Positions 31,501 to 41,124 are shown, numbered from the stretch's first letter. The stretch: DNA of 64,000 nt from Colwellia sp. PAMC 21821 (GCF_002077175.1 NZ_CP014943.1:1674001-1738000), one strand, 5' to 3'. Translations and numbers: made by a program. Notes: generated by a model not told the origin, from the sequence alone.

Positions 31501-32575
31501 TAGTTGAGTTATCTACGCGAAGTGTGTCTGACATATATGAACCAACATCGAATTCGTTCATATATAAAGTAGAGAGTACTTTGTGTCCCGCTTGGCTTAA
31601 TTCAGCTAGTAATTCTAGCGTAATCTCAGCATTCGCTTCAGCGATTACTTCACCAGTAGACTCATCAATGTATGCTTTAGATAGTACTTTACCTACAATA
31701 TACTCTGCAGGTACTTCTAAAATTTTCATTTTCTCTTTTGATAAAGAGCGAATATGACGTGCGGTAATACGACGACCCTGTTCAACTAAAACATCACCTT
31801 TAGGGAGTTTTATGTCGAAAGTAGCTGTTTCACCACGTAAGCGTTCTGGAATTAAATCCATTATTAGCTTATCGCCTTTAATCGTAAAATTAGTCGTATC
31901 GTAGAAGATATCTAAAATTTCTTCAGTTGAGTACTCTAAGGCACGCAAAATGATTGACGCCGGTAATTTACGACGACGGTCAATTCGAACAAATAAGTTA
32001 TCTTTTGGATCAAATTCGAAATCTAACCATGAACCACGGTAAGGTATAACGCGAGCGTTATATAACACTTTACCTGAAGAATGCGTTTTCCCTTTATCAT
32101 GATCGAAAAACACACCTGGAGAACGGTGTAATTGAGAAACAATAACACGCTCAGTACCATTGATGACAAACGTACCGTTGTCAGTCATTAATGGTATTTC
32201 ACCCATGTATACTTCTTGTTCTTTGATATCTTTTACTGTGCCTGCCGCCGCTTCTTTATCATAAACGACTAAACGTAATTTAACGCGTAATGGCGCAGAG
32301 TAGGTGATACCGCGGATTTGACATTCTTTAACATCAAATAACGGCTCGCCCAAACGATAGCTTACGAATTGTAATTCTGAGCTACCAGAATAAGCTTTAA
32401 TTGGAAAAATAGAATGAAATGCAGCCTCTAGGCCTGTTTCACCTGTTGGATCAATATCAATAAACTTACGGAAAGATTCGAGTTGGATTGATAACAAGAA
32501 TGGATAGTCCATTACTTGCACACTTTTACCAAAGTCCTTACGAATACGTTTCTTTTCAGAGTAAGAGTAAACCAT
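28547..32575 (-). CDS. rpoB: RNA polymerase beta subunit
   Basis: The start is ATG at 32575 ([16 protein letters not shown]), preceded by GAGGA at 5 bases; the frame is open further upstream but that extension has no family support. The product is 1342 residues. The rifampicin region reads [29 protein letters not shown] in two parts and is wild type. Other blocks are [14 protein letters not shown] and the [15 protein letters not shown] motif. It is separated from rplL by a spacer with an attenuator hairpin. Confidence 0.98.
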   Translation of the reverse strand: MVYSYSEKKRIRKDFGKSVQVMDYPFLLSIQLESFRKFIDIDPTGETGLEAAFHSIFPIKAYSGSSELQFVSYRLGEPLFDVKECQIRGITYSAPLRVKLRLVVYDKEAAAGTVKDIKEQEVYMGEIPLMTDNGTFVINGTERVIVSQLHRSPGVFFDHDKGKTHSSGKVLYNARVIPYRGSWLDFEFDPKDNLFVRIDRRRKLPASIILRALEYSTEEILDIFYDTTNFTIKGDKLIMDLIPERLRGETATFDIKLPKGDVLVEQGRRITARHIRSLSKEKMKILEVPAEYIVGKVLSKAYIDESTGEVIAEANAEITLELLAELSQAGHKVLSTLYMNEFDVGSYMSDTLRVDNSTNRLEALVEIYRMMRPGEPPTKDAADTLFNNLFFALERYDLSTVGRMKFNRRVGNADDVGTGVLSKEDIISVMKTLIGIRDGKGEVDDIDHLGNRRIRSVGEMAENQFRVGLVRVERAVRERLSLGDLDAIMPQDLINAKPISAAVKEFFGSSQLSQFMDQNNPLSEVTHKRRISALGPGGLTRERAGFEVRDVHPTHYGRVCPIETPEGPNIGLINSLSCYARTNDFGFLETPYRKIVDGLVTDDIDYLSAIEEGNFVIAQTTAAVDADGKLVEGLVACRHKNEFTLMSAEQVQYMDVSPQQIVSVAASLIPFLEHDDANRALMGSNMQRQAVPTLRVDKPLVGTGMEKIVAVDSGVTVVAKRGGVVTYVDASRIVVKVNENEMHAGEAGIDIYNLTKYTRSNQNTCINQRPLCRMAEPVVRGDVLADGPSTDMGELALGQNMRIAFMPWNGYNFEDSMLLSERVATEDRFTTIHIQELTCIARDTKLGSEEITADIPNVGESALSKLDEAGVVYIGAEVNGGDILVGKVTPKGETQLTPEEKLLRAIFGEKAADVKDSSLRVPNSVSGTIIDVQIFTRDGVEKDARAVEIEEMQLKQVKKDLGDEFSILEDGIYARAKKLLLASGLNESDLNSMSRDKWLVQNLADEGQQSELEQIAEQYDNIKADFDKKYEVKRRKITQGADLAPGVLKIVKVYLAVKRRIQPGDKMAGRHGNKGVISNVVPVEDMPYDEHGVPVDVVLNPLGVPSRMNIGQILETHLGMAARGIGEKINRMLEAQLEIHKLREFLKEVYNLGESRQEVDIDSFSDDEIMRLAGNLRAGLPIATPVFDGASEKEIKDLFKLADMPESGQFTLTDGRTGRNFERPVTVGYMYMLKLNHLVDDKMHARSTGSYSLVTQQPLGGKAQFGGQRFGEMEVWALEAYGAAYTLQEMLTVKSDDVNGRTKMYKNLVDGDHRMEPGIPESFNVLLKEIRSLGINIELDQD

Positions 32576-32705
32576 GGGGTTCCTCAGCTTGCTGGTTATG
32601 GCCGATCTGCCTTCAAAAAAGACAGGATATTGCAGTGATACTTCTTTTATCAAGTATCAAATAATGCACTGTTTTGGTTTAAAAAAAAACCACTTTCTTT
32701 AGCGC

Positions 32706-32736
32706 AAAAAGGCCGGTGACGTTTAAATCACCAGCC
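32706..32736 (-). terminator. Attenuator between rplL and rpoB
   Basis: On the minus strand GGCTGGTGA pairs with TCACCGGCC (one G-U pair; 32711-32719 with 32728-32736) and is followed by TTTTTGCGC. This looks like an intrinsic terminator in mid-operon. In E. coli a partial terminator at this place lowers rpoBC transcription relative to the ribosomal genes. A second A+T-rich 12 bp stem (32753-32778) overlaps the rplL stop. Confidence 0.75.
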
Positions 32737-32773
32737 ATTGCCTTTTCAGGCAAATAATCTGTTTAAAAACAGA

Positions 32774-33136
32774 TTATTTGATCTCAACAGAAGCACCTGC
32801 TTCTTCAAGAGTTTTCTTAAGCTCTTCAGCTTCAGCTTTGTCAACGCCTTCTTTAATCGCTTTAGGAGCTGATTCAACTAAATCTTTAGCTTCTTTCAAG
32901 CCAAGACCTGTAGCGCCACGAACTGCTTTGATTACAGCAACTTTCTTCTCGCCGAAGCTAGTCATTACTACGTCAAATTCAGTTTTCTCTTCAGCAGCTT
33001 CAGCTGGGCCAGCAGCAGCAACAGCAGTTGCAGCAGATACGCCAAACTTCTCTTCCATTGCTTCGATTAGTGCAACAACGTCCATTACTGACATTTCAGC
33101 AACTGCGTTTAGGATATCGTCTTTAGAAATAGACAT
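32774..33136 (-). CDS. rplL: 50S ribosomal protein L7/L12
   Basis: The 120-residue stalk protein. The N-terminal dimerisation helix ([20 protein letters not shown]) is followed by an Ala-rich hinge ([14 protein letters not shown]) and the C-terminal domain ([20 protein letters not shown]), which binds translation factors. It usually occurs as four copies per ribosome held by L10, whose gene lies directly upstream. Confidence 0.97.
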   Translation of the reverse strand: MSISKDDILNAVAEMSVMDVVALIEAMEEKFGVSAATAVAAAGPAEAAEEKTEFDVVMTSFGEKKVAVIKAVRGATGLGLKEAKDLVESAPKAIKEGVDKAEAEELKKTLEEAGASVEIK

Positions 33137-33250
33137 TTTAAATTTCCTGTTTTTTAATAAACAGCCTTTGGCTGTTTGAAATAACTATAAATACAAAAAG
33201 TGCGAATTGTGCTCTGCATATGTTTAAGTAATAGCAGAGGAAAACAATTA

Positions 33251-33745
33251 TTAAGCAGCTTCTTGCTCTTTCTGATCGCGTACTGCAGCAATTGTGCGGA
33301 CAAGTTTGCCTGCAGATGCTTCTTTCATAGCGCTCATTAAACGTGCAATTGCTTCGTCGTAAGTAGGTAGCTTAGCTAACATGTTTACGTCTACTGCGTT
33401 ACCTTCAAATGCTGCTGCTTTTAATTCAAATTTTTCGTTAGTTTTAGCGAAATCTGTGAATAAACGTGCTGCTGCACCTGGATGCTCGTTTGAAAATGCA
33501 ATTAATGATGGACCAACTAATGTGTCAGAAACACATTCAAAGTCAGTACCTTGTAATGCACGACGTGCTAACGTGTTACGGATAACTTTCATCCATACGC
33601 CGTTTTCACGTGCTTGCTTACGTAATACAGTAATTGCTTCAACTGAAACACCGCGTGAATCCGCGACTACAGCTGATTGAGCGCCATTGGCAGCTTCTTG
33701 AACTTCAGCAACAATTGCTTTTTTGTCATCAAGATTGATAGCCAT
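33251..33745 (-). CDS. rplJ: 50S ribosomal protein L10
   Basis: The 164-residue base of the L7/L12 stalk. The N-terminal domain ([20 protein letters not shown], then [14 protein letters not shown]) binds 23S rRNA near L11; the C-terminal helix carries the L7/L12 dimers. In E. coli the L10-L12 complex also represses its own mRNA at a leader site; the 300 bp spacer upstream here has a matching architecture. Confidence 0.96.
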   Translation of the reverse strand: MAINLDDKKAIVAEVQEAANGAQSAVVADSRGVSVEAITVLRKQARENGVWMKVIRNTLARRALQGTDFECVSDTLVGPSLIAFSNEHPGAAARLFTDFAKTNEKFELKAAAFEGNAVDVNMLAKLPTYDEAIARLMSAMKEASAGKLVRTIAAVRDQKEQEAA

Positions 33746-34045
33746 TGGCTTTACTCCTGGTTCACCGGCAAAATATAACCGGTATTTACTATCCCTAAGC
33801 CAATTAATATTCGCTTAGGCCGTTACGGCGAGGACCAGAATTAGGAAATACTGGGTAATCACCATCTACGTAGGAAATATTAAGCTTTCAACGAAGAATC
33901 GTATCAGCTCCTACGGTCTTTGACGGGGTTGTCTATAGCAAATAAATGCTAATAGTTAGACAACACCTACCAAAATTTAAGGGGCGAAATTATAGTCTAC
34001 AATTTCGCCCTTGTAAAGTGTCGATTTTCGACACCCTACAGAAAA
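33746..34045 (-). promoter_or_regulatory. Probable L10 (rplJ) leader, autoregulatory mRNA region
   Basis: The 300 bp between rplA and rplJ contain several stems on the minus strand: CCTAAGC with GCTTAGG flanking AATTAATATT, and the elements GTAGGAGCTGATAC and TTTCCTACGTAGATGG that can pair (CCTAC with GTAGG) at long range. This arrangement resembles the L10 leader of enterobacteria, where L10-L12 binding closes the rplJ start site. The detailed fold is inferred, not computed. Confidence 0.55.
33982..34010 (-). terminator. Hairpin after rplA
   Basis: GGGCGAAATT (33982-33991) and AATTTCGCCC (34001-34010) form a perfect 10 bp stem. On the minus strand it is followed by CCTTAAATTTTGG, a weak T tract, so it may be a partial terminator or a processing site between rplKA and rplJL. 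Confidence 0.6.
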
Positions 34046-34741
34046 CTATACTGTCAAGCTAGCTTGGTTAACGGCAACGCCGGCACCCATAGTAGTTGAA
34101 ACAGAAATTTTCTTAATGTACTGGCCTTTAGCATTAGCTGGTTTTGCTTTTTTAAGCGCTTCCAATAATGACTCAAGGTTTTCCTGCAATTTAGCATCGT
34201 CGAAATCAGCCTTACCAATAGTAGTATGGATGATACCGTTTTTGTCATTGCGGTAGCGAATTTGACCCGCTTTAGCGTTATTTACAGCAGTAACAACGTC
34301 AGGTGTAACTGTACCAACTTTCGGGTTAGGCATTAGACCACGTGGACCTAAAATCTGACCTAGTTGACCAACAACACGCATAGCGTCTGGTGTAGCGATT
34401 ACAACGTCAAAATCCATTTTACCGGCTTTAACTTGCTCTGCTAAGTCTTCCATACCTACGATGTCTGCACCGGCTTCTTTCGCTTTATCAGCGTTAGCGC
34501 CTTGTGTAAATACAGCAACACGTACATCACGACCAGTACCGTTTGGTAACACAGTAGCGCCACGAACGTTTTGATCAGATTTACGAGCATCTATGCCAAG
34601 GTTTACTGCAACATCTACGCTTTCGCGGAATTTAGCAGTAGCTAGCTCTTTAAGTAAAGCGATAGCTTCAGCGATGTCATATTCTTTTAATACGTCTACT
34701 TTTTCACGGATAAGACGAGTGCGTTTTGATAATTTAGTCAT
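34046..34741 (-). CDS. rplA: 50S ribosomal protein L1
   Basis: The 231-residue protein of the E-site stalk. [16 protein letters not shown] at the start, [20 protein letters not shown] in the middle and [11 protein letters not shown] with [20 protein letters not shown] are characteristic. L1 represses rplK-rplA in E. coli by binding near the rplK start. The gene follows rplK by 3 bp, with its GAGGA site inside the end of rplK. Confidence 0.97.
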   Translation of the reverse strand: MTKLSKRTRLIREKVDVLKEYDIAEAIALLKELATAKFRESVDVAVNLGIDARKSDQNVRGATVLPNGTGRDVRVAVFTQGANADKAKEAGADIVGMEDLAEQVKAGKMDFDVVIATPDAMRVVGQLGQILGPRGLMPNPKVGTVTPDVVTAVNNAKAGQIRYRNDKNGIIHTTIGKADFDDAKLQENLESLLEALKKAKPANAKGQYIKKISVSTTMGAGVAVNQASLTV

Positions 34742-34744
34742 TGA

Positions 34745-35173
34745 TTAGTCCTCTACCACTAAACCCATTGAACGAGCAGAACCCGCAATGGTACGCACTG
34801 CAGCTTCCATAGAACCAGCAGTAAGATCAGCTTCTTTAGTCTTAACAATTTCTTCAAGTTGTGCTGTAGTAACAGTACCAACTTTATCAGTGTTAGGACG
34901 ACCAGAACCACTCTTAACACCAGCAGCTTTAAGAAGTAAGTAAGCAGCAGGTGGAGTTTTGGTTTCAAACGTGAAAGAACGATCAGCATATACAGTAATA
35001 ACTACTGGAACTGGAGCGCCTTTTTCCAAAGAATCTGTTTTTGCGTTAAACGCTTTACAGAATTCCATGATGTTCACACCGTGTTGACCTAGTGCAGGAC
35101 CAACTGGTGGTGACGGATTTGCTGCACCAGCAGCAACTTGTAGCTTGATTAAAGCTGTGACTTTTTTAGCCAT
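34745..35173 (-). CDS. rplK: 50S ribosomal protein L11
   Basis: The start is ATG at 35173 ([20 protein letters not shown]), not the upstream in-frame codon at 35212. The product is 142 residues. [20 protein letters not shown] and the C-terminal [19 protein letters not shown] with [11 protein letters not shown] are the family blocks. It forms the GTPase-associated centre with 23S rRNA and is needed for RelA activation. First gene of the rplKA unit, with its own promoter at 35275-35304. Confidence 0.96.
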   Translation of the reverse strand: MAKKVTALIKLQVAAGAANPSPPVGPALGQHGVNIMEFCKAFNAKTDSLEKGAPVPVVITVYADRSFTFETKTPPAAYLLLKAAGVKSGSGRPNTDKVGTVTTAQLEEIVKTKEADLTAGSMEAAVRTIAGSARSMGLVVED

Positions 35174-35274
35174 GGTTTTAATACCTTTAGTATGGGTTCT
35201 AACGCTGATCATTAAAATCAGCTCCCCGTTAACAAAAAATCGATTTTCTCTTCATCAGATAAAATCGGCAGCGG

Positions 35275-35304
35275 ATTATATATTATTCAAAGGTCGTTGT
35301 GCAA
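35275..35304 (-). promoter_or_regulatory. Promoter of rplKA
   Basis: On the minus strand, TTGCAC (35299-35304) and TATAAT (35275-35280) are separated by 18 bp, followed by the GC-rich CCGCTGCCG. It lies about 100 bp upstream of the rplK start, leaving room for an L1-responsive leader. Confidence 0.75.
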
Positions 35305-35415
35305 GATTAGATTTATATTTGTATAAAAAAACATCGCGAAGCGTTAGTACTGCACCTAAATAAGGAAAATTTCTGGGCTTTATGTAAAATTAAAAGTCAC
35401 TTAATAAAATTATTT

Positions 35416-35698
35416 ACAGGGAGAAAGGAAGGAGGACTAAATAAGAAGTGAAAAATAAAATCTATACAAAGCTCAAATCTTTCCTCATTCTTTCCTTCCT
35501 GTTAATTATTAATCAGAGTCTAGAGATGGACAAATGTCATTCTAAAAATTGCACATAACTCGTGCGCTTTTCATTGATTTCACATTCACATAAAAAAACT
35601 ATTCACAGGGAGAAATGAAGGAGGACTAAATGAGAAGTGAAAAGCAAAATCTATAACCGATAAGAGCCTTAAATCTTTCCTCATGCTTTCCTCCCTGT
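35416..35698. repeat. Two copies of a long imperfect inverted repeat upstream of rplK
   Basis: Unit 1 has ACAGGGAGAAAGGAAGGAGG near 35416 pairing with TTTCCTTCCTGT and neighbours to 35502. Unit 2 (35605-35698) has ACAGGGAGAAATGAAGGAGG pairing with CTTTCCTCCCTGT. Each can form a stem of about 22 bp with few mismatches, and the differences keep pairing. The inner part (GGACTAAATRAGAAGTGAAA and on) is also shared. The whole stretch lies between the nusG terminator and the rplK promoter and contains no gene. Confidence 0.7.
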
Positions 35699-35756
35699 AA
35701 AATATTAATCAAAGTATCTACAGAGAACAAAGAACAAATATAGGAAGTACTAGACA

Positions 35757-35784
35757 TAAAAAAGCCAGAGTAAAAACTCTGGCT
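35757..35784 (-). terminator. Terminator of secE-nusG
   Basis: On the minus strand AGCCAGAGT and ACTCTGGCT (35763-35771 and 35776-35784) form a perfect 9 bp stem with a 4-base loop, followed by TTTTTTAT. It lies 27 bp after the nusG stop. Confidence 0.9.
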
Positions 35785-35810
35785 CTTTAGGATTTAGTAA
35801 GTACTTGATA

Positions 35811-36389
35811 CTAGCCTTTTTCGACTTGACCAAATTCCAAATCAACAGGTGTTGAACGACCAAAAATAAGCACCGATACTTTAATACGGTTTTTCTCGTA
35901 GTCCAGCTCTTCAACAACACCGTTAAAGTCAGCAAATGGACCGTCAATAACACGTACCACTTCGCCTGGCTCAAATAATGTTTTAGGTTTAGGCTTATCT
36001 GTATCTTCTAGACGCTGTAAAATTCTATCAGCTTCTTTTTGTGTAATAGCAGCCGGTCTTTCTTTAGTACCACCAATAAAGCCTAATACTCGTGGCACAC
36101 TTTTAACTAAATGCCACGACTCATCGTCTAATTCCATATGAACTAATACATAGCCTGGGAAAAATTTACGAGCGCTTTTGCGCTTTTGCCCAGCACGCAT
36201 TTCAATAACTTCTTCAGTTGGCACTAAAATTTCGCCAAACTTTTCTTCTAAGCCATGAATGCCAATATGCTCTAGTAATGTTTTTTGTACACGACCTTCG
36301 TAACCAGAGAACGCTTGTACTACATACCAACGTAATTTAGGATTATTGTTTTTTTCAGGCGTATCTGTAATTGTAATTTCTTCAGTCAT
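35811..36389 (-). CDS. nusG: Transcription termination/antitermination factor NusG
   Basis: The 192-residue protein binds RNA polymerase and links it to Rho, S10 and the ribosome. The N-terminal NGN domain runs from [15 protein letters not shown] to about 125 ([25 protein letters not shown]-like [11 protein letters not shown]), and the KOW domain is at the end ([19 protein letters not shown]). It has a slightly longer polar N-terminus than E. coli. It is 9 bp after secE and ends with a strong terminator. Confidence 0.97.
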   Translation of the reverse strand: MTEEITITDTPEKNNNPKLRWYVVQAFSGYEGRVQKTLLEHIGIHGLEEKFGEILVPTEEVIEMRAGQKRKSARKFFPGYVLVHMELDDESWHLVKSVPRVLGFIGGTKERPAAITQKEADRILQRLEDTDKPKPKTLFEPGEVVRVIDGPFADFNGVVEELDYEKNRIKVSVLIFGRSTPVDLEFGQVEKG

Positions 36390-36398
36390 GACGGTACC

Positions 36399-36782
36399 TT
36401 AACCTACTTTTAATCCAGTAATTAATCCAACTACCCAGAAAAGAACTGAATCTAAACCCCAAAGCAATAAAGACATAATTAATGTTGCCACTAATACTAT
36501 ACCCGTTGTTTGCACTGCTTCTTGACGTGTTGGCCAAACCACTTTACGTACTTCTGTACGAGATTCTTTAGCGAATGCTACAGCAGTACGACCTTTAACT
36601 GTTTGCATAGCAACAAGACCTGCAATAACAATAGCAGCAACTACAGCTAAAGCGCGAACAAGAATTGACTGTTCAGCAAAAATGTAATTACCGACAACTG
36701 CGCCAGCTAAAAGTAAAACAATTACGCCCCACTTTAAAAAATCAAATGAACCACTTGGTTCAGTTTCAGTACTTGCATTCAT
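36399..36782 (-). CDS. secE: Preprotein translocase subunit SecE
   Basis: The 127-residue inner-membrane subunit of SecYEG. Three hydrophobic segments are visible: about 14-32 (LKWGVIVLLLAGAVVGNYIF), about 42-60, and about 95-120, the last after the conserved amphipathic VRKVVWPTRQEAVQTTGIV. Three helices are usual for gammaproteobacteria. It is probably co-transcribed with tRNA-Trp upstream; a CCTCGAT/ATCGAGG hairpin lies at 36824-36840 between them. Confidence 0.95.
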   Translation of the reverse strand: MNASTETEPSGSFDFLKWGVIVLLLAGAVVGNYIFAEQSILVRALAVVAAIVIAGLVAMQTVKGRTAVAFAKESRTEVRKVVWPTRQEAVQTTGIVLVATLIMSLLLWGLDSVLFWVVGLITGLKVG

Positions 36783-36890
36783 ATCTACTACCTGTAATTA
36801 CGTGTCTAAGCTAAGACAAAGCACCTCGATAAAATCGAGGTTAAAATCTAAAGCCCCTATTATTTAACTAATAAGCACTTTACTAAAAAA

Positions 36891-36967
36891 TGGCAGGGGT
36901 AGAGAGATTCGAACTCCCAACCGTCGGTTTTGGAGACCGCTGTTCTACCAATTGGAACTATACCCCT
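36891..36967 (-). tRNA. tRNA-Trp (CCA)
   Basis: On the minus strand the acceptor AGGGGTA pairs with TACCCCT, the anticodon loop carries CCA, the T loop is GTTCGAATC, and CCA is encoded at the 3' end. It precedes secE by about 110 bp and has its own promoter. Confidence 0.96.
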
Positions 36968-37041
36968 TCAATTTGTACTTACACTTACCGAGTGATTCTT
37001 AGTTGTTTGGGAATTAAGAGTGACTCTAGAAGTGAGGCGCT

Positions 37042-37069
37042 ATTATACTTAGTCAATCATTTTACTCAA
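37042..37069 (-). promoter_or_regulatory. Promoter of tRNA-Trp-secE-nusG
   Basis: TTGAGT (37064-37069) and TATAAT (37042-37047) on the minus strand are spaced by 16 bp and followed by AGCGCC. It lies about 75 bp upstream of the tRNA. Confidence 0.65.
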
Positions 37070-37213
37070 GGGAAATTTACAAGATAATCTTTAGTGGTCA
37101 TAGGGCATGAACTCTATGCTGATAAAATTTTAGCTAATGACACTAAAAAATAACAATATTCACAGCCCATTATATGTTTAAGCACATTAGCAGACAAACA
37201 TAAAAATTTAGTT

Positions 37214-38929
37214 TTATTTTCCAGCTGTCACTAAAATACCGACAGTAATAATCCGCTCCTCTACCATTTCTCGAACATATAATTTAACATTATTAAGTTC
37301 CGCAACGGCATTAATAGCGGGTGCAATAATAAGATGAGATTTTATCACCTGTTCAAGAGTCTCTTCTGCACCACCTGTAATATCAATATTATAAGAATGT
37401 GCTATATCGATGATATGGGTATTACCTTTAACCATTAACTCTTGCGCAGGTAACTCATTTTTTTCACCATCTACTTCCCCTGAAAAAACACAGTCGACAA
37501 ATGCTCTAGTAATAGGTTTAAGCACGATAAACAACTGATCTTCCGCCTGTAAAAGAGTCGAACCACGCGGTGCGATAATGTTATTATCACGGGAAATCAT
37601 CGCCATAACTGCACTCTCAGGTAATGCCAACTGAGATATACGATAACCAACGGCCCGCGATGTGCTGCCTAAAGTATATTCAACAATATCGGCATCGACA
37701 TCGCCCAGCGCGGTTATTTCTAATGTCGCTGCTGGCGTCACTGGTGGAGGTAAGGTTAACTTTAACTTTCTTGCCATCCAAGCCAAGCTAGAACCTTGTA
37801 AAGTCGCCGAAATTAATACCACAAAAAACACGACATTGAAAATAAGTGCCGCACCCGGCAAACCGAATATAAGCGGAAAGATGGCCAGAATAATGGGCAC
37901 AGATCCTCGTAACCCTACCCAAGAGACCAAGGTAATTTCACGGAGGTTAAAACCAAATATCGCTAAAATTGGTACAACAGCAAGTGGTCTGGCGATGAAG
38001 ATCAAAACAAAGGCAATGATTAGTCCCTCAAGCCAAACATCAAGTAAAGATGTGGGCGTGATCAATAAGCCCAACACAACGAACATGGTTATTTGGCTTA
38101 ACCACGCTAAGCCATCGTGGAATAAAAAAGTACTTCGTTGAAAAACAAATCTGCTGTTGCCAATAACGACGCCTGTAATAAAAACAGCTAAAAAACCACT
38201 ACCGCCTATATTTGCAGTAATACCAAAAGAGAGTAAGCCACAAGCTGCTACTAATACTGGATATAGCCCTGCCGCCACTAACTGAATTCGATTGATAAGT
38301 CGTAATGATAGCCAGCCTACGGCTAAACCAACAACTGCGCCTAAGCCCATTTGTGATAAAAACATCACCAACAAACCTGAGCCAGGCTTCATCTCGTTAA
38401 CTAAAACTTCTAACAAACCTACCGTTAGAAATATTGCCATAGGATCGTTTGAAGCACTCTCTATTTCTAGGGTAGCTTTTAATTTTCCATTTAAATGAAT
38501 GCCGGCATTACGCAATAAGGAGAAAACGGCAGCAGCATCCGTCGACCCAACAATGGCACCTAAGAGCATGCCTTGTAGCAAAGGGATTTCTAAAATATAT
38601 GCTGCAGCGTAACCTGTTACTGCACCAGTAATAAGTACCCCTAAGGTAGCGAGGGCTGATGCAGGCTTCCAGACTAATTTAATTGCTTTTAAGGGGGTTT
38701 GTAGGCCGCCGTCAAATAAAATCAAGGCTAATGCGAGTGTTCCCAAAGAGTGTGCTGCTTTAGCATTATCGAAAAGAATACCGCCAGGACCATCTTCGCC
38801 CGCCAACATCCCGACGATTAAAAATAGCACGAGCACAGGTAAGCCTAAACGGGCTGATAATTTACTCGAAATGATACCCAGTAAAATAAGCACTGCGGCC
38901 AACAATATTACTTGATCAATAAAAAACAT
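37214..38929 (-). CDS. nhaP2: Potassium/proton antiporter (CvrA/NhaP2 type, CPA1)
   Basis: The 571-residue protein has about 12-13 hydrophobic segments up to about residue 390, then a cytoplasmic tail. The transporter core includes GMLAGEDGPGG, LALALILFDGGLQT, GAIVGSTDAAAVFSLL, the SNDPMAIFLT ion site and GLRGSVPIILAIFP. The tail has a TrkA-C-like part (about 400-480, with DNNIIAPRGSTLLQAEDQLFIV) and a C-terminal CorC/HlyC-like domain. Such antiporters exchange cytoplasmic potassium or sodium for protons. It lies between tRNA-Trp and tuf copy 2, beside a MITE, where many relatives have no gene. Confidence 0.9.
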   Translation of the reverse strand: MFFIDQVILLAAVLILLGIISSKLSARLGLPVLVLFLIVGMLAGEDGPGGILFDNAKAAHSLGTLALALILFDGGLQTPLKAIKLVWKPASALATLGVLITGAVTGYAAAYILEIPLLQGMLLGAIVGSTDAAAVFSLLRNAGIHLNGKLKATLEIESASNDPMAIFLTVGLLEVLVNEMKPGSGLLVMFLSQMGLGAVVGLAVGWLSLRLINRIQLVAAGLYPVLVAACGLLSFGITANIGGSGFLAVFITGVVIGNSRFVFQRSTFLFHDGLAWLSQITMFVVLGLLITPTSLLDVWLEGLIIAFVLIFIARPLAVVPILAIFGFNLREITLVSWVGLRGSVPIILAIFPLIFGLPGAALIFNVVFFVVLISATLQGSSLAWMARKLKLTLPPPVTPAATLEITALGDVDADIVEYTLGSTSRAVGYRISQLALPESAVMAMISRDNNIIAPRGSTLLQAEDQLFIVLKPITRAFVDCVFSGEVDGEKNELPAQELMVKGNTHIIDIAHSYNIDITGGAEETLEQVIKSHLIIAPAINAVAELNNVKLYVREMVEERIITVGILVTAGK

Positions 38930-39191
38930 ATATCACTCCATTGAGAATGCAGAGGGGAAGCCAGCATGATAACGAGATAGTCCTTTATGTTATCTAAGTA
39001 TCAAAATACTTTAATTGAGTAAAGTAATAAATATGGATTAGCATTTGACTATGGTAATAATTAAATATGAGTAACTGACTATCTGTTTTTGAAGATCAAA
39101 GTAGATACTATCACTCTATTTTATCAAACTATGATACTTAATAATGTTTCATTTTGTTTGTTTAATATCAAATTTTTATATATTAAACGTT
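38930..39191. other. Upstream region of the antiporter gene
   Basis: A+T-rich sequence between the antiporter gene and MITE A copy 2, probably holding its promoter. No box pair was placed with confidence. Confidence 0.4.
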
Positions 39192-39449
39192 ATACCAATT
39201 GAAATAAATAATCGATCATTTTAAGGCGGTTTGAATCGTCAATAACTGCGTTGTTTTCAATCACACACGCCCGCTATTACTCGACAATTGCTCCTGCATT
39301 GTTCTACTTACGGGCATCCATGCCCTAATCAATCAAACGCCTTGCCTGCAGGGATGCAGGTACTTATGTTTAGTCTGGAACAATAAACATGTATTCTTGA
39401 ACAATTTATCCTCGCTTAAAATTGGTCAATAACTTATTACATTTGGTAT
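39192..39449. repeat. MITE-like element, family A, copy 2 (intact)
   Basis: This 258 bp element matches the two halves at 17317-17480 and 18889-18982 with only a few differences, and serves as the empty site for the IS110-type insertion. The ends ATACCAATT and TTTGGTAT belong to an imperfect terminal inverted repeat of about 38 bases. An internal GGGCATCCATGCCC palindrome is present. It lies downstream of tuf copy 2, in the same orientation as copy 1 relative to tuf copy 1. Confidence 0.85.
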
Positions 39450-39683
39450 TAGTCTAGAAGGTGCGCCATGCTGTCGACGCCGTAAAATTTGATGCTGATT
39501 ATCTTTTAGAAAATACCATCAGTATTTTTAATACGATCAGGCAGAAAACTGTTAGACAGTCGTCTAAAAAATACGCATCACCTTTTTTAAGGGTGTTTCT
39601 ACTATTTTCTATCAGCGATACATTCATTAATGTAAGAGCATATACAACACCAGCATCTACCCCGCCACACTAATCGCTTAAAA

Positions 39684-39711
39684 ACAAAAAAGACGCCGAA
39701 GCGTCTTTTTT
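39684..39711 (-). terminator. Distal terminator after tuf copy 2
   Basis: AGACGC-CGAA-GCGTCT hairpin at 39691-39706 with A and T runs on both sides. Confidence 0.75.
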
Positions 39712-39808
39712 AAGGTTTGGTGTCTAAAAATTATTAAGCAATACTTCTCTAAGGTAAGAGCAGATACAACACCAGCACCCGAGCCAAGTTTATTAATCTC
39801 TTAATAAC

Positions 39809-39834
39809 AAAAAAGACGCCGAAGCGTCTTTTTT
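39809..39834 (-). terminator. Proximal terminator after tuf copy 2
   Basis: AGACGC-CGAA-GCGTCT hairpin at 39814-39829, 28 bp beyond the tuf stop, with a T run on the minus-strand transcript. Confidence 0.88.
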
Positions 39835-39857
39835 AAGGGTGTTTCTAATATCTGCTA

Positions 39858-41042
39858 TTAAGCGATGATTTTAGATACAACACCAGCACCAACAGTACGA
39901 CCACCTTCACGGATAGCGAAGCGTAAACCTTCGTCCATCGCTACTGGGTTGATAAGCTCTACAACAAACTTTAAGTTGTCGCCTGGCATTACCATTTCAA
40001 CACCTTCAGGAAGCTCTACAGCACCTGTGATATCTGTTGTACGGAAGTAAAACTGTGGACGGTATCCTTTGAAGAATGGCGTATGACGACCACCTTCATC
40101 TTTACTTAACACGTATACTTCAGATTCGAATTTAGTGTGAGGTAAAATTGAACCAGGTTGACATAAAACTTGACCACGTTCTACGTCTTCACGCTTAAGA
40201 CCACGTAAAAGAACACCACAGTTCTCGCCAGCACGACCTTCGTCAAGAAGCTTACGGAACATTTCAACACCTGTACAAGTCGATGTTTGTGTATCACGGA
40301 TACCAACAACTTCTACTGAATCGCCAACTTTAACGATACCACGTTCAACACGACCTGTTACAACCGTTCCACGACCTGAAATTGAGAATACATCTTCGAT
40401 AGGCATGATGAATGCACCGTCGATTGCACGCTCTGGCTCTGGAATGTATGTATCTAATTGGTCAGCAAGTTCAATGATTTTAGCTTCCCATTTCTCGTCG
40501 CCTTGAAGAGCGCCAAGTGCTGAACCTTGAATTACCGGTAAATCATCACCTGGGAAGTCATATTCAGAAAGAAGTTCACGAACTTCCATTTCTACTAATT
40601 CAAGTAATTCGTCGTCATCTACAACATCACATTTGTTCATGAATACGATGATGTAAGGAACGCCAACTTGACGTGATAACAAGATGTGCTCACGTGTTTG
40701 TGGCATAGGACCATCTGTAGCAGCAACTACTAAGATAGCACCATCCATTTGTGCAGCACCCGTGATCATGTTTTTGATGTAATCAGCATGGCCAGGACAA
40801 TCTACGTGGGCGTAGTGACGAACTTCTGTATCGTACTCGATGTGAGAAGTATTAATAGTAATACCACGCTCACGCTCTTCAGGAGCATTATCGATTTGTG
40901 CGAAGTCTTTAACTTCACCACCGTGTACTTTAGTTAATACCGCAGAGATAGCGGCTGTTAGTGTTGTTTTACCGTGATCGACGTGACCAATAGTACCAAC
41001 GTTAACGTGCGGTTTATTACGTTCAAATTTTGCTTTAGCCAT
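39858..41042 (-). CDS. tuf: Elongation factor Tu, copy 2 (tRNA-tuf operon)
   Basis: The 394-residue product equals copy 1 except for Glu73-Val74 in place of Ala73-Ala74. Nucleotide differences between the copies are confined to the first third of the gene. It is the last gene of the tRNA-Thr-Tyr-Gly-Thr-tuf unit (the tufB arrangement), about 80 bp after the last tRNA. Two-locus tuf is usual in gammaproteobacteria and gives high EF-Tu levels. Confidence 0.98.
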   Translation of the reverse strand: MAKAKFERNKPHVNVGTIGHVDHGKTTLTAAISAVLTKVHGGEVKDFAQIDNAPEERERGITINTSHIEYDTEVRHYAHVDCPGHADYIKNMITGAAQMDGAILVVAATDGPMPQTREHILLSRQVGVPYIIVFMNKCDVVDDDELLELVEMEVRELLSEYDFPGDDLPVIQGSALGALQGDEKWEAKIIELADQLDTYIPEPERAIDGAFIMPIEDVFSISGRGTVVTGRVERGIVKVGDSVEVVGIRDTQTSTCTGVEMFRKLLDEGRAGENCGVLLRGLKREDVERGQVLCQPGSILPHTKFESEVYVLSKDEGGRHTPFFKGYRPQFYFRTTDITGAVELPEGVEMVMPGDNLKFVVELINPVAMDEGLRFAIREGGRTVGAGVVSKIIA

Positions 41043-41124
41043 CTTAAAATACCTCTGGGTACATTAAATAAATTAATTTATTGTGTAAAACATTGATTAA
41101 TCTATAGAAGGTCTAAAGAAGAAG

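Larger units (their letters stand above)
39580..39857 (-). repeat. Tandem array of tuf 3' tails with terminators (copy 2)
   Basis: Two full units follow tuf copy 2, with hairpins starting at 39691 and 39814 (123 bp apart). A more decayed third tail (GATACATTC..., then ATACAACACCAGCATC) lies at about 39595-39660. The first 150 bases after the gene match the array of copy 1 by eye. Confidence 0.78.

Noticed and set aside
32576..32653. 26-codon N-terminal extension of rpoB
   Set aside because: The conserved start [10 protein letters not shown] has a good GAGGA site; the extension is not part of the family.
32778..33680. Plus-strand frames opposite rplL and rplJ
   Set aside because: Antisense shadows of well-known ribosomal protein genes.
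39461..39673. 70-codon frame downstream of tuf copy 2
   Set aside because: It runs through decayed tuf tail repeats and has no start signal.
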